Source: Nitrospiraceae bacterium
GTDB lineage: Bacteria; Nitrospirota; Nitrospiria; Nitrospirales; Nitrospiraceae
Reading direction: 5' to 3'
Length of the DNA: 64,000 bases
Assembly: GCA_019637075.1 (NCBI GenBank)
Contig: JAHBWI010000003.1
Span: 186,001 to 250,000, forward strand
Position numbers and translations under genes: made by a program. This document shows, piece by piece, positions 44,924 to 56,840 of the stretch. Positions within the stretch are counted from its first letter, which is position 1; each line of letters begins with the position of its first letter. Under the pieces are notes generated by a model, which was not told the DNA's origin, made no database searches, and saw only the letters and a list, made by a program, of their open reading frames with translations.

Positions 44924-45253
44924 ATGCACACCATTGTCTTGCTGACGATCTCCAACATCTTCATGACCTTCGCGTGGTACGGCCATTTGAAGTACAAGGA
45001 TGTGCCGCTGTGGCAGGCGATCGTGGTCAGTTGGGGGATCGCCTTCGTCGAATACTGCTTTCAGGTTCCGGCCAACCGCATCGGGCACTATTCGTTTACG
45101 GCGGCGCAGTTGAAGACGATCCAAGAGGTCATCACATTAGTCGTCTTTTGTGCGTTTTCGGTGTGGTACCTCAAAGAACCGCTGAAGTGGAATTATCTGG
45201 TGGGCTTCGGGATGATGGTGGGAGCGGTCTTCTTTGTCTTCAAGGAGTGGTGA
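44924..45253 (+). CDS. DUF486-family small membrane protein
   Basis: A 109-residue protein with four membrane helices (about 3-19, 29-47, 63-82, 88-106). The pattern WYGHLKYK, FVEYCFQVPANRIG and KEPLKWNYLVGF is that of DUF486, a DMT-superfamily relative with unknown substrate. GGAG lies five bases before the ATG. Convergent with the next gene, one base apart. Confidence 0.85.
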   Translation: MHTIVLLTISNIFMTFAWYGHLKYKDVPLWQAIVVSWGIAFVEYCFQVPANRIGHYSFTAAQLKTIQEVITLVVFCAFSVWYLKEPLKWNYLVGFGMMVGAVFFVFKEW

Positions 45254-45254
45254 G

Positions 45255-46181
45255 TTACCGCCACCACCGCTCATACATGTACAGCAGGTCGAGCGTCAGC
45301 CGGGCGCCGAAGGTCGGGCCATAGTCTTTCTGATTGATGAGGTCGTTCCACGTTTCAAAACTGAAGGCCGAATAGCGGAACGCCAACGACACGAATCGTT
45401 CTTCCAACGAATCCCCCCGGTGGTCCACAAAGAGCCCTGAGTCGAAGGTCACGGCCAACTCGATTTCCCAGGGAGTGCAGTCCTCCCAATTCCGATAGTT
45501 GCCGAGGCCCACCGATGCCTGCCCCAGGTAGGATTGCGGCGCGGCTTGGTGAAAGGCGGCGCCGCTGTAAGGGCGGCCGTATCGCGCCATCGCTGAAAAG
45601 CGCAGATAGTCCCCGAGCAGAGGCAACGGATCGAGCAGGGAGAGTCTGCGGAACCCGGCTTGCGCATAGGGTTCGTAGTAGAGCGAGCCGCCCGCCGTTC
45701 CGATTCCCGCGAAAAACACGTCCTTCGTCCCGAGGAGGCCGAACCACCGCGTCAGGGACCCGCTCAGCATGAAATCGTCGGCATCGCGTTTGTTGCCGAC
45801 TGGTACCGGATCAAAGTTGCGCAGCTTGTGGATGACGTCGTTCTGGAGGAATCGACTGGGGCCGTCTCTAGTAGGGCCGCCGCCCGCCGTCAGATTGAGA
45901 TTCCAACCAGGAAGCGACGCAAGCGGCTCCGTCCAGCTGAGGGTAAAGAAATTGAATCCCATTGTTTCTCGGATGTCGTTGTAGCGCCGCCGTGCTCCGT
46001 CGAATTCGGTGAATCGGTCCATGACGGGTATACCCAAGGTCAGAGTGCGGTCGTGGTCGGGAAACGCAATGGCTCCCCAGTGAATGCTTTGAGGCGGAGG
46101 TTCGGCCTGCACGGGGGTGTCCACGGCGAGGAGCGCTCCAGTCAGCGACAGTATGAGTAATCCAAGGCAGCGTCGTAGCAT
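45255..46181 (-). CDS. Predicted outer-membrane/periplasmic protein, family unknown
   Basis: 308 residues with a clear signal peptide (RRCLGLLILSLTGALLAV, cleavage near VQAEP). The mature part alternates Gly/aromatic-rich beta-type stretches (LNLTAGGGPTRDG, YGRPYSGAAF, ERFVSLAFRYSAFSF, FGARLTLDLLYMYERWW), suggesting a beta-barrel, although it ends in Arg instead of the common Phe/Tyr. AGGA lies seven bases before the ATG. I do not recognise a family. LpxR-type lipid A deacylases were considered, but their catalytic residues could not be located. Confidence 0.72.
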   Translation of the reverse strand: MLRRCLGLLILSLTGALLAVDTPVQAEPPPQSIHWGAIAFPDHDRTLTLGIPVMDRFTEFDGARRRYNDIRETMGFNFFTLSWTEPLASLPGWNLNLTAGGGPTRDGPSRFLQNDVIHKLRNFDPVPVGNKRDADDFMLSGSLTRWFGLLGTKDVFFAGIGTAGGSLYYEPYAQAGFRRLSLLDPLPLLGDYLRFSAMARYGRPYSGAAFHQAAPQSYLGQASVGLGNYRNWEDCTPWEIELAVTFDSGLFVDHRGDSLEERFVSLAFRYSAFSFETWNDLINQKDYGPTFGARLTLDLLYMYERWWR

Positions 46182-46266
46182 TCGGCCATCCTGCCTACAT
46201 CGATCTCATTTGGCAACCGTCGATCTACGTAGGCTTCTCCCTGAAAGTTTTACGTGGTTGGGACGC

Positions 46267-46295
46267 TTGCAGTCTCGGCCGACCGTTACTAGAAT
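46267..46295 (+). promoter_or_regulatory. Promoter-like element for the HerA-like gene
   Basis: TTGCAG (46267-46272), a 17-base spacer and TAGAAT (46290-46295, five of six to consensus) lie 54 bases before ATG 46350. GGAG nine bases before that ATG completes a conventional leader. Confidence 0.45.
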
Positions 46296-46349
46296 GCCCC
46301 GGTCGATCCCTGTTTCTGCGCTCCAACCCATAGCCCGGAGTCTCAATCC

Positions 46350-48881
<2,532 letters not shown>

Positions 48882-48984
48882 CCTCAGCCGGCTAAGTGTC
48901 TGAACGGGGGCCAAACGGTCCTATGCCAATCCCGTTCGGCCCTGGTCGCTGCCTGGGGAGGTATGGTACAAAACGAGATTCCTA

Positions 48985-48994
48985 TACGTACGTA
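48985..48994. promoter_or_regulatory. TACGTACGTA palindrome upstream of the PAS kinase
   Basis: Ten-base self-palindrome, 34-43 bases before the kinase start codon. It shares the core ACGTACGT with the palindrome at 15168-15181, also upstream of a sensor-kinase gene. It could be the site of a LuxR/NarL-type regulator such as those encoded downstream; chance occurrence is possible. Confidence 0.3.
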
Positions 48995-49027
48995 AGCTTC
49001 ATCGAGTTCGCCGCTTGGGAGTGCTGA

Positions 49028-50377
49028 ATGGTGACGCACACCCTGCCATCTCATGAGACCGCTCGCGTGAGCGCTCTCGCACGCTTCGGGATTCTTGATA
49101 CCTCTCCCGAGGCCGCCTTCGACGACCTTGCGCAGTTGGCGGCGTCTCTCTGCAATACTCCCTTTTCCGTCATCGCGTTTGTCGACCGTGAGCGCGAATG
49201 GTTCAAGGCCACGGTTGGACTGACCACCGGCGGGACAAGCCGCTCTGCCGGATTCTCCTCCCACGCCGTTACGACTCGAGCTCCCTTCCTCGTTCCGGAT
49301 GCCCAGGCCGATCCCCGTTTTTCTTCGCATGAACTCGTGGTAGGGGACCCTCACGTGCGGTTTTATTGCGGCGTGCCGGTGGTGACGGAGGATGGCTATG
49401 CGATAGGAGCTATCGCTGTCATGGATCGGGTCCCTCGCACGCTTCTGCAGGAAGCAGTCCTGGCCCTGGGACGATTGGCGGGGCAAGTGGCCGCACAGTT
49501 GGAGCTGCGCCGATTGCGGCGGGACCCGACCGCCGTCGCTGGCGCAGCCGTTCGGAACATCGCCGACCAGATGGTGGACGCGGTCATTGTGACCACGCGG
49601 GACGGACAGGTCTCCTACATGAATCAGGAGGCGGAGCGACTTCTGGGCATCGCCGCATCGGAACTCGTGGGACAATCCCTGCACGAAGCCGTGCACCGTC
49701 ACGAGGTGGATGATCGTCGCCGTTCGGATTCCTCCTGTGAACTCAAGGACGCCTGTGCCGGAGATTTGGCCCGACGGTGTAGTGACGATAGATTTGTCAA
49801 AAAAGACGGCTCGATCGCTCATGTCAGCTGGACCATTGGGCCCTTGTCTCAAGGTGAGCAGTGTGTGGGCCACTTCCTGACGGTCAGGGACATCACGCTC
49901 CAGAAGCGGAAGGAGGAAGTCCTGCGGCTGATTGCCGGAACGAGACAGTCGACCGGCATGGCGTTTTTGCAGGAACTCGTCGAAACACTCGCACGGGCGA
50001 CCGGGGTGGAATATGCATTCTGTTCGCGGCAGCTGCCGGGTTTGCATCGAGCGCAGGCGTTGGCCGGCTGCGGACCTGACGGCCCGATGAAGTCGTTCGA
50101 GTACGATTTGGCCGGGACACCATGCGAGACCGTGGTGCATCGGGCCTTCTGTCACTATCCCACCGATGTCCAGGTTGCCTTTCCGCAGGACCATATGCTG
50201 CGCCGTCTCGCCATCACTTCCTACATGGCCCTGATTGTCCCCTCCAAGACCGGCGAGCCGATCGGCTGGATCGCCCTGCTCGGACGAGCGCCGCTGCGCG
50301 ACGCAGTGTGGGCGGAATCACTGCTGCGGGCCGAGCGGGGAGTGAGCTTGCCCGCGAGATGGCACAGCAGCGGCTGA
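49028..50377 (+). CDS. N-terminal part of split NarX-type kinase: GAF-PAS-GAF
   Basis: 449 residues. GAF (about 15-165, with FSVIAFVDREREWFK and FYCGVPVVTEDGY), PAS (about 178-295, DGQVSYMNQEAERLLG), GAF (about 305-430, EYAFCSRQLPG, YMALIVPSKTGEPIGW). The frame continues in the wrong register for the last dozen residues and stops at 50377, while the frame that carries on the kinase is shifted by one base at the GGGG run at 50337-50340. Restoring one G gives AESLLRAERGSELAREMAQQ and a single 1864-residue protein with the following gene. GGGAG six bases before the ATG. Confidence 0.85.
   Translation: MVTHTLPSHETARVSALARFGILDTSPEAAFDDLAQLAASLCNTPFSVIAFVDREREWFKATVGLTTGGTSRSAGFSSHAVTTRAPFLVPDAQADPRFSSHELVVGDPHVRFYCGVPVVTEDGYAIGAIAVMDRVPRTLLQEAVLALGRLAGQVAAQLELRRLRRDPTAVAGAAVRNIADQMVDAVIVTTRDGQVSYMNQEAERLLGIAASELVGQSLHEAVHRHEVDDRRRSDSSCELKDACAGDLARRCSDDRFVKKDGSIAHVSWTIGPLSQGEQCVGHFLTVRDITLQKRKEEVLRLIAGTRQSTGMAFLQELVETLARATGVEYAFCSRQLPGLHRAQALAGCGPDGPMKSFEYDLAGTPCETVVHRAFCHYPTDVQVAFPQDHMLRRLAITSYMALIVPSKTGEPIGWIALLGRAPLRDAVWAESLLRAERGVSLPARWHSSG
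50336..50341 (+). other. Putative frameshift site (G homopolymer)
   Basis: The bases CGGGGA hold a run of four G. A fifth G would join the frames of the two kinase parts cleanly. This could be a sequencing or assembly error, a natural mutation, phase variation or programmed frameshifting. Confidence 0.7.
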
Positions 50378-53300
50378 GAGACAGCGAAGAACGGTACGCG
50401 TTGGCGTTGGAGGGCACCTCGGACGGAATTTGGGATTGGAACCCGATCACCGGGGAACTTTATCTGTCACGCCGATGGAAGGAACTCCTCGGTTTTGCCG
50501 AAAGCGAATTGCCGAATAACGAGTCCGCCTTTTTCTCGAGAATCCATCCGGACGATGCCCAGGCGGTGGGTCTTGCGGTAAGGGAGCACCTTGGGCATGG
50601 GGTGCCCTACGATGTGGAATGTCGTCTGCTTCATAGGGACGGGAGTTATCGTTGGGTACGCAGCCGTGCAAAGGCCCTGCGAAACGAAGCCGGGGAAGTC
50701 TATCGGATGGTCGGGACGATTTCGGATATCACCGAACGAAAAATCCTGGAACTCGATGCGCAGCGATGGAAGCAGGTGTTCGAGCAGGCCGAATTTGGGT
50801 TGGCCTATGGTGATGTTCGGACCAATACCATTTTATCGGTCAATCAAGCATTTGCCAGGCAACTAGGATATCGAATCGACGAGTTGGTCGGCCAGCCGAT
50901 TCTCAACATCTATGCGCCAGAAGCCCGCGCGTTGATCAAGGGGCGGCTTGAGGCGGCCGACCGAGGCGGCCATCTGTCTTACGAAAGCATTTACCAGCGC
51001 AAGGATGGAACAATCTTTCCGGTCTGGATTGAAGTCACGGTGATTCGGGACGAACGGGGACAACCGATCTCGCGGGTGGCCTACGCCAAGGATATCACGG
51101 AGGGGAAGCGTGCCGAACGGGCGCTGATCGATCGCGAGGCGGAGTTGCGGATGGCGCTCGAGGCGGCCGAGGAAGGTACGTTCGACTACAATGTCCGAGA
51201 GGACCGCACGATCTTTTCGGAGAAGGCCTTGGCGATGTTCGGTTTTGGGCCGCAGGATCGAGCTACCTACGACGATTGCATCTCCCGTGTCCACCATGAC
51301 GATCGGCCGAGGGTCAGCGAGTGGTTCGCTCAATGTATGCGCGAAAAGACCGAGTACCAGGCGGAATATCGGGTGGAGTTGCCGAACGGAGAGGTCAAAT
51401 GGATCTTCGCGAAGGGGCGCGGGGTTTATGACCAGGCAGGGGAACTTGAGCGGGCGCTCGGCGTGCTGCTCGATATCACCGAACGCAAGCTGGCTGAACG
51501 GGCCTTGCTGGCGAGTGAAGAACGCTACCGACATTTGTTCATGGCGAGCCCCCATCCCATGTGGGTGTATGACCTTGAGACGCTGGCCTTCCTGGCGGTG
51601 AATGATGCAGCGGTGGCTCACTACGGGTACAGTCGCGACGAATTTTTGCAGAGGACCATTAAAGACATTCAGCCGGCGGAAGACGTCGAATCGGGCGTGG
51701 AGCGGACGGGAATCTCGCGTCACCTGAAAAAGAACGGCACTCCAATCGATGTCGAGATCACCTCGCACAGGCTTCAATTCGACGGGCGGCGGGCCGACTT
51801 GGTACTGGCATTCGACGTCACGGAGCGGATCGTAGCTGAAGCGGAGCTTCACGAGAGTCAGGAGCGGTTTCGGCAATTGGCGGAGAATATCAAGGAAGTG
51901 TTCTGGTTGACGACCGTCGATAAGGATCGCGTCATCTACGTCAGCCCGAGCTACGAGGAAATCTGGCGACGGAAATGCGAAAGCCTGGAAGTCGATCCCC
52001 GCTCCTGGTTGTATACGGTACACCCCGATGATCGAAGTCGCGTTCTCGAGGCGGCCCTCACCAAACAGGTGACGGGCGAGTATCGGGAGGAATACCGCAT
52101 TGTCCGGCCGGACGGGTCCGTGCGGTGGATCTTCGATCGAGCGTTTCCCGTGCGGGACAAGACCGGGCGTATCTATCGAATCGCCGGCATCGCAGAGGAT
52201 GTAACGGAACGAAAAGGATTTGAGGAGGCGCTTCGAGAAAGTGAACAGAAGCTAAGCCTTTTCGTCGAGCATGCACCGGCTGCAATCGCAATGTTCGATC
52301 GAGAGATGCGCTATCTCGCTGCCAGCAATCGTTGGTGTAATGGGTTCGGGGTTAGCAAAGAGGGACTCTTGGGACGGAGTCATTACGATCTGCTGCCGGA
52401 CCTCCCTGAACGGTGGAAAGAGGCCCATCGGCGTGGGCTTGCGGGGGCGATTGAAGGTTGCGATGCCGACGAATGGAAACGTGCGGATGGGCGGATCGAA
52501 TGGATCCGATGGGAAGTCCGTCCTTGGCCTGCGACGGGAACCGTCAAGGGCCTGATCATCTTTTCTGAAGTAATCACGGATAGGATACAGGCGGAGCAGG
52601 CGCTGCAACAGAGCGAAGCGCGATTCCGCAACGTGGTTGAAATGGCCCCCGCCGGGATGATCGTGCTGGATTCAGAGGAACGCATCATCCTCGTGAACGC
52701 CGCGCTGGAGAAGATTTTCGGGTATAGCCGGGAAGAACTTCTCGGCAAAACGGTCGACCTGTTACTGCCCGACGATGTACGCCGAAACCATGGGGAGGCA
52801 GTCCGCTCGTTTTTTAGGAATCCGGCGGCGCGGACGATGGGGGCAGGCCGCGATCTGAGAGGCCGATGCAAGGACGGAAGAATGGTCTTTGTCGAAATCG
52901 GCCTGTCGCCGATAGATACCATCCAGGGCATGGCGGTCTTGGCTTCGGTGGTCGATATCACCGAGCGCAAGCGTATCGAACGATTGGGCGAAGGGCAACG
53001 AGCCATTCTGGAATCGATCGAAAAAGGCTCGGCATTGTCCGATACGTTGACAATGCTGTGTCGTGTGATCGAAGGCCAGGCGGATGGTCTCTTCTGTACC
53101 ATTCTTCTCCGGGATGGCGACCGACTCCGGTTTGCTGCGGGTCCCAGCCTGCCGTCCGAGTACCATGCCTCCATCGGCGACATCAGGATCGGCCCGACGG
53201 CTGGTTCCTGCGGCACGGCAGCGTTTACCGGTGAAACCGTCGTGACGGACGATATCTCGACCGAACCGCGTTGGGATGGATACCGTGACCTCGCCTTGCA

Positions 53301-54621
53301 GTATGGGTTACGAGCCTGTTGGTCGACCCCGATTTGTGGCCGCGATGGGGCCGTATTGGGGACGTTCGCCGTCTATAGCCGTGAGCCGCACCGGCCGTCG
53401 GAGAGAGAGCTGAAGTTGGTACAGACCGGAGGGCATCTTGGAGGCATTGCCATCGAGCGGTATCGGACGGAGCGGTCGCTTCGGGACAGTGAGGAGCGAT
53501 TCAGGCTGGTTGCGGAGGCCACCAATGATATTTTGTGGGATTGGGATTTGACCACAAACGACCACTGGTGGAGCCCCAACGCGTGCGAGCGGTTCGCCTA
53601 TGACCCGCAGAATGAGCCGAGCGTCGAGGCTTGGATCAGCCGACTGCATCCCGATGACAAGGAACGGATCCTGACCCTTGCGGAGAGCGCCGTCCAATCA
53701 GACCTGCGATCATTTTCCGCCGAATACCGATTTCGCCTTGCCGACGGCACGTACGGCCATTTTTTGGACCGTGCCCACATCGTGCGGAACGAGGCAGGGG
53801 TTGCGGTCCGTCTGATCGGGGCCATGATCGACGTCACCGGATCGAAGCGAGCCTATGCCTCCTTGGAGGCTGCCTATCAGCGCCTGCAAGCTATGTCGCA
53901 GGAATTGCAGACAGTCGAGTCCAACGAGCGTCGCCGGCTCTCTCGTGAATTGCACGATGAGGTTGGGCAATTGCTTGCCTCCCTCAAGTTCGACCTCACC
54001 TCGGTCAAGCGGAGCCTCGCGGGGCGACTCAAGTCCGCCGGGGGGGCCAGCTACGAGCGGCTGGCGCGTGCGCTTGAGACGACGGATCTTTTGTTCACCC
54101 GGCTCCGCCAAATCGTACGGGCTCTGCGGCCGCCGGTGCTGGAAGAATTGGGATTGAAGGCCGGCCTAGAAGCCTTGATTGCGGATGTCCAAGCGAGGAC
54201 GGGATTGCGCTGCTCGCTGGAATTTGAACGGCGCGAACGTCGTGCGGCTCGGTCCCCGACGGTCGAGACGGCCATCTATCGGGTTGTTCAGGAGTTGCTG
54301 ACTAATGTGATCCGCCATGCGCAAGCCACGCAGGTTGCCGTGGTGGTTCATGAAAGTCGCCGAGAGTGGAGGCTGACGGTGAAGGATGATGGGATCGGAT
54401 TTGATGTCGCGGCGCTGTCCCCTACCGGAGGGTTCGGATTGCGTGGAATCAGGGAGCGGGTTGAGATCCTGGCCGGACAGGTGGACATTCTCTCCGCTCC
54501 CGGCGCCGGGACCACCGTTCAGGTGCGGATCCCGGCCCCGTTGCCCTCACGACCAAGTGAAAAGCGCGTGACAGGGGCGACGACACCGCGTCGCCGACGG
54601 AGGAGCCAAGCCCATGACTAA
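50342..54621 (+). CDS. C-terminal part of split kinase: eight PAS, GAF, NarX-type kinase
   Basis: The same frame is open from an ATG at 50122, but that part overlaps the preceding gene out of register and is not protein-like; sensible sequence begins at about 50341 (SELAREMAQQRLRDSEERY). Order: seven PAS/PAC modules, GAF (near SALSDTLTMLCRVI), an eighth PAS, then HisKA_3 (NERRRLSRELHDEVGQLL, phospho-acceptor His in ELHDE) and HATPase (VVQELLTNVIRHAQA, DDGIGFD, GFGLRGIRERVEIL). An independent start inside it, such as ATG 50359, has no ribosome-binding site. It overlaps the NarL-type regulator gene by eight bases, its probable partner. Confidence 0.88.
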
Positions 54622-55252
54622 GTATCGTTGTCTCATTGCTGACGATCATCCCGTTGTCCGACGGGGGGTGCGCGACTTGCTGGAAGATGAGGAGCTCTGT
54701 TCCGAGATCTGCGAAGCCAAGACCGGAGAGGAGGCGTTGGAAGCGGTTCGGCGCCGGCCCTGGGACCTCATGATTCTCGATATCGCGCTGCCGGATAAAC
54801 ACGGATTGGATGTGCTCAAGGAAGCCAAGTTGCTTCAGCCGAAATTGCCCGTGCTGATGCTGAGCCTCTACCCGGAACGGGAATTTGCCTGGCGGGCATT
54901 CAAGGCGGGGGCGTCCGGGTATCTGACCAAAGATCGGGCTCCGTCTGAGCTCATGGCGGCGGTGAGGCGCATCCTCCAGGGCGGCCGGTACATTACGGAC
55001 GCGCTCGCCGACCAAATTGCATCGATTCTGGAGACCGGGGAGTCCGGGCAGCTACACGAGCGTCTGTCTGACCGGGAAATGCAGGTTTTGCGATTGTTGG
55101 GAAAGGGGCAATCCATCTCCGCGATTGCGGCCCACATGTCGTTGAGCGTGAAGACGGTCAGTACCTACCGTTCGCGGCTATTGGAGAAACTGGAATTGCG
55201 CTCCACCGGCGAGCTCGTGAAGTACGCCATCGATCACCAACTGTCGGTCTGA
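54614..55252 (+). CDS. NarL/FixJ-family response regulator
   Basis: 212 residues: receiver (IADDHPVVRRG, ILDIALPDKHG acceptor, LSLYPERE and LTKDRAPSE lysine) and LuxR-type helix-turn-helix (LSDREMQVLRLLGKGQS, then MSLSVKTVSTYRSRLLEKL). It starts within the end of the kinase gene with GGAGGAG eight bases before the ATG, so it is the expected output of that NarX-type kinase. Confidence 0.95.
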   Translation: MTKYRCLIADDHPVVRRGVRDLLEDEELCSEICEAKTGEEALEAVRRRPWDLMILDIALPDKHGLDVLKEAKLLQPKLPVLMLSLYPEREFAWRAFKAGASGYLTKDRAPSELMAAVRRILQGGRYITDALADQIASILETGESGQLHERLSDREMQVLRLLGKGQSISAIAAHMSLSVKTVSTYRSRLLEKLELRSTGELVKYAIDHQLSV

Positions 55253-55448
55253 CCGCATCTGCCGTGCCCGCTGGGCACGCCGCGATCGGTTGCCGACTCG
55301 CTTCCACGCCGGCCACTGTAGGACTTCATCCGATCATAGAAATAGGTTCCCACTGATAGGTACTGCCGTACTGGATGCGGTACCCTACTGGTGCGCATCT
55401 GCCGCGATGACCGGCGGCTTGGTCGCAACATTGAAGGGAGGCAGTGGT

Positions 55449-56225
55449 ATGGGATCACATTGCACTGGCACCGGGACAGGGCGTCTACGGGAGCCGGCGA
55501 TCTGGCGTGAGCTGCGAGATGGAAGCGGTGAGGAGCGAGCCATTCGTGTATTGATCGCCGATGCGCAAGAAGTGGTGCGAATCGGTTTGCGAACCTTCCT
55601 GAGGGGTGAGCGAGACTTGCGAGTGGTCGGTGAGACGACGACGATCGACGAGACCCTAGGGGAGGCTGGTCGGCTAAAGCCGGACGTGATCCTGCTCGAT
55701 GGTCGATTGGCCGGCGACCTGGGGGGCGAGGCCTGCCGAAAACTCCTGGATGCGGTTCCGGAAGTCCGTATTTTTCTGTTGACGCAATCGGGCAGCGAAC
55801 TCGATCGGACGAAGGCGGCGGCTGTGGGCGCCCCTGGGTGGATCTCGAAGACGCTTGGGCGTGGGCAACTCCTGGAGGCCGTTCGTTCGGTGGTCTACAA
55901 GACCGGCCAGCCTCTGCCCTCGCCAGCGAGCGGCGGGGCACGTCGGGCATGGGATTCAGCGACCTGGTCGGAAGGGACCGTGGAGCATGTGCAGCGGTTG
56001 TCTCACCAGGAGAAGCGGATGCTCCCCATGGTGGCTGAAGGCAAGACCAACAAGGAAATCGCCAGAACGCTCGGCTTATCCGACAAGACGGTGAAGAATT
56101 ATTTGGCGAACGTATTTAGCAAACTCGGTGTCAGACGACGCTCCCAAGTCGCTGCGCTGTATGTGCAGGGTGCCGTGACGGTGGGCGAGACACGGGGATG
56201 GGACTCGAGCGTGATCGGGGGTTAG
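55449..56225 (+). CDS. NarL-family regulator with altered receiver acidic site
   Basis: 258 residues. Receiver about 30-150: LIADAQEVVRIG in place of the usual IADDHxxVR, so the second acidic (Mg-binding) residue is Ala; the acceptor Asp (ILLDGRLAG), Thr (LLTQSGS) and Lys (ISKTLGR) remain. LuxR-type helix-turn-helix near the end (LSHQEKRMLPMVAEGKTNKE, LSDKTVKNYLANVFSKL). The ATG at 55449 has GGGAGG seven bases upstream; the frame is open from 55290 but the extra part is not conserved-looking. Reduced or no Asp phosphorylation is likely. It follows the first NarL-type gene by about 200 bases. Its stop overlaps the convergent YqhA-like stop. Confidence 0.88.
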   Translation: MGSHCTGTGTGRLREPAIWRELRDGSGEERAIRVLIADAQEVVRIGLRTFLRGERDLRVVGETTTIDETLGEAGRLKPDVILLDGRLAGDLGGEACRKLLDAVPEVRIFLLTQSGSELDRTKAAAVGAPGWISKTLGRGQLLEAVRSVVYKTGQPLPSPASGGARRAWDSATWSEGTVEHVQRLSHQEKRMLPMVAEGKTNKEIARTLGLSDKTVKNYLANVFSKLGVRRRSQVAALYVQGAVTVGETRGWDSSVIGG

Positions 56226-56785
56226 TGCTTGCGCTCGCGCTGCATCAGCTTGTCGGTGTAGGCCAGGAGAATGGCGGATCCCAGGAAGGTCATGTGAATG
56301 TAGATCTGCCATTTCATATGTTCAGGCTGGACGTTGGCGATGTTGACGAAGGCCTTGAGCAAGTGGATGCTCGAGATGCCGATCAAGGACGCCGCCAACT
56401 TGATCTTAATCGTGCCGGGATCGACGTGGGTCAACCAGTCCGGTCGGTCGCGGTGGCCCTCCAGATCCAGTTTGCTGACGAAGGTGGCGTAGCCGCCGAT
56501 GATGACCATGGTCAACAGATTCGCCACCATGGTGATGTCGATCAACGAGAGGACCCCGAGCATGAAGATAGTCTCGCTGTGGTCCTGAATATGGTAGATC
56601 ATCTCCCACAGTTCGACCAAAAACTTGTACGCGTAGAGGAGCTCGGCGATGATCAGCCCGCCATAGAGGGGGGCCTGGATCCACCGGCTCGCAAAGACGA
56701 TCGTTTCGAAAACCTGCTCGACGCGATTGATCGATTCGGGTGAAACGGCTGGTTGTGGGGAATCGGACGGGGACGGGTGACTCAC
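56222..56785 (-). CDS. YqhA/UPF0114-family membrane protein
   Basis: 187 residues, four membrane segments (about 38-58, 75-97, 128-150, 160-180). Family hallmarks: ASRWIQAPLYGGL, LSLIDITMVANLLTMVIIGGY, DWLTHVDPGTIKIKLAAS and ISSIHLLKAF. Function unknown; suspected small-molecule or ion channel. The start is GTG at 56785; AAGGAGG is present but 12 bases away. Convergent with the NarL-type gene, sharing four bases at the stops. Confidence 0.9.
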   Translation of the reverse strand: MSHPSPSDSPQPAVSPESINRVEQVFETIVFASRWIQAPLYGGLIIAELLYAYKFLVELWEMIYHIQDHSETIFMLGVLSLIDITMVANLLTMVIIGGYATFVSKLDLEGHRDRPDWLTHVDPGTIKIKLAASLIGISSIHLLKAFVNIANVQPEHMKWQIYIHMTFLGSAILLAYTDKLMQRERKH

Positions 56786-56840
56786 GCGAACGTCGAACCT
56801 CCTTGCAACGGTCGTATCCTAGTCGGCGCGCGGGCTTCTG

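Noticed and set aside
50122-50340. N-terminal 73 codons of the C-terminal kinase frame
   Set aside because: They overlap the GAF domain of the preceding gene in another register and read as non-protein-like sequence; real coding resumes at about 50341.
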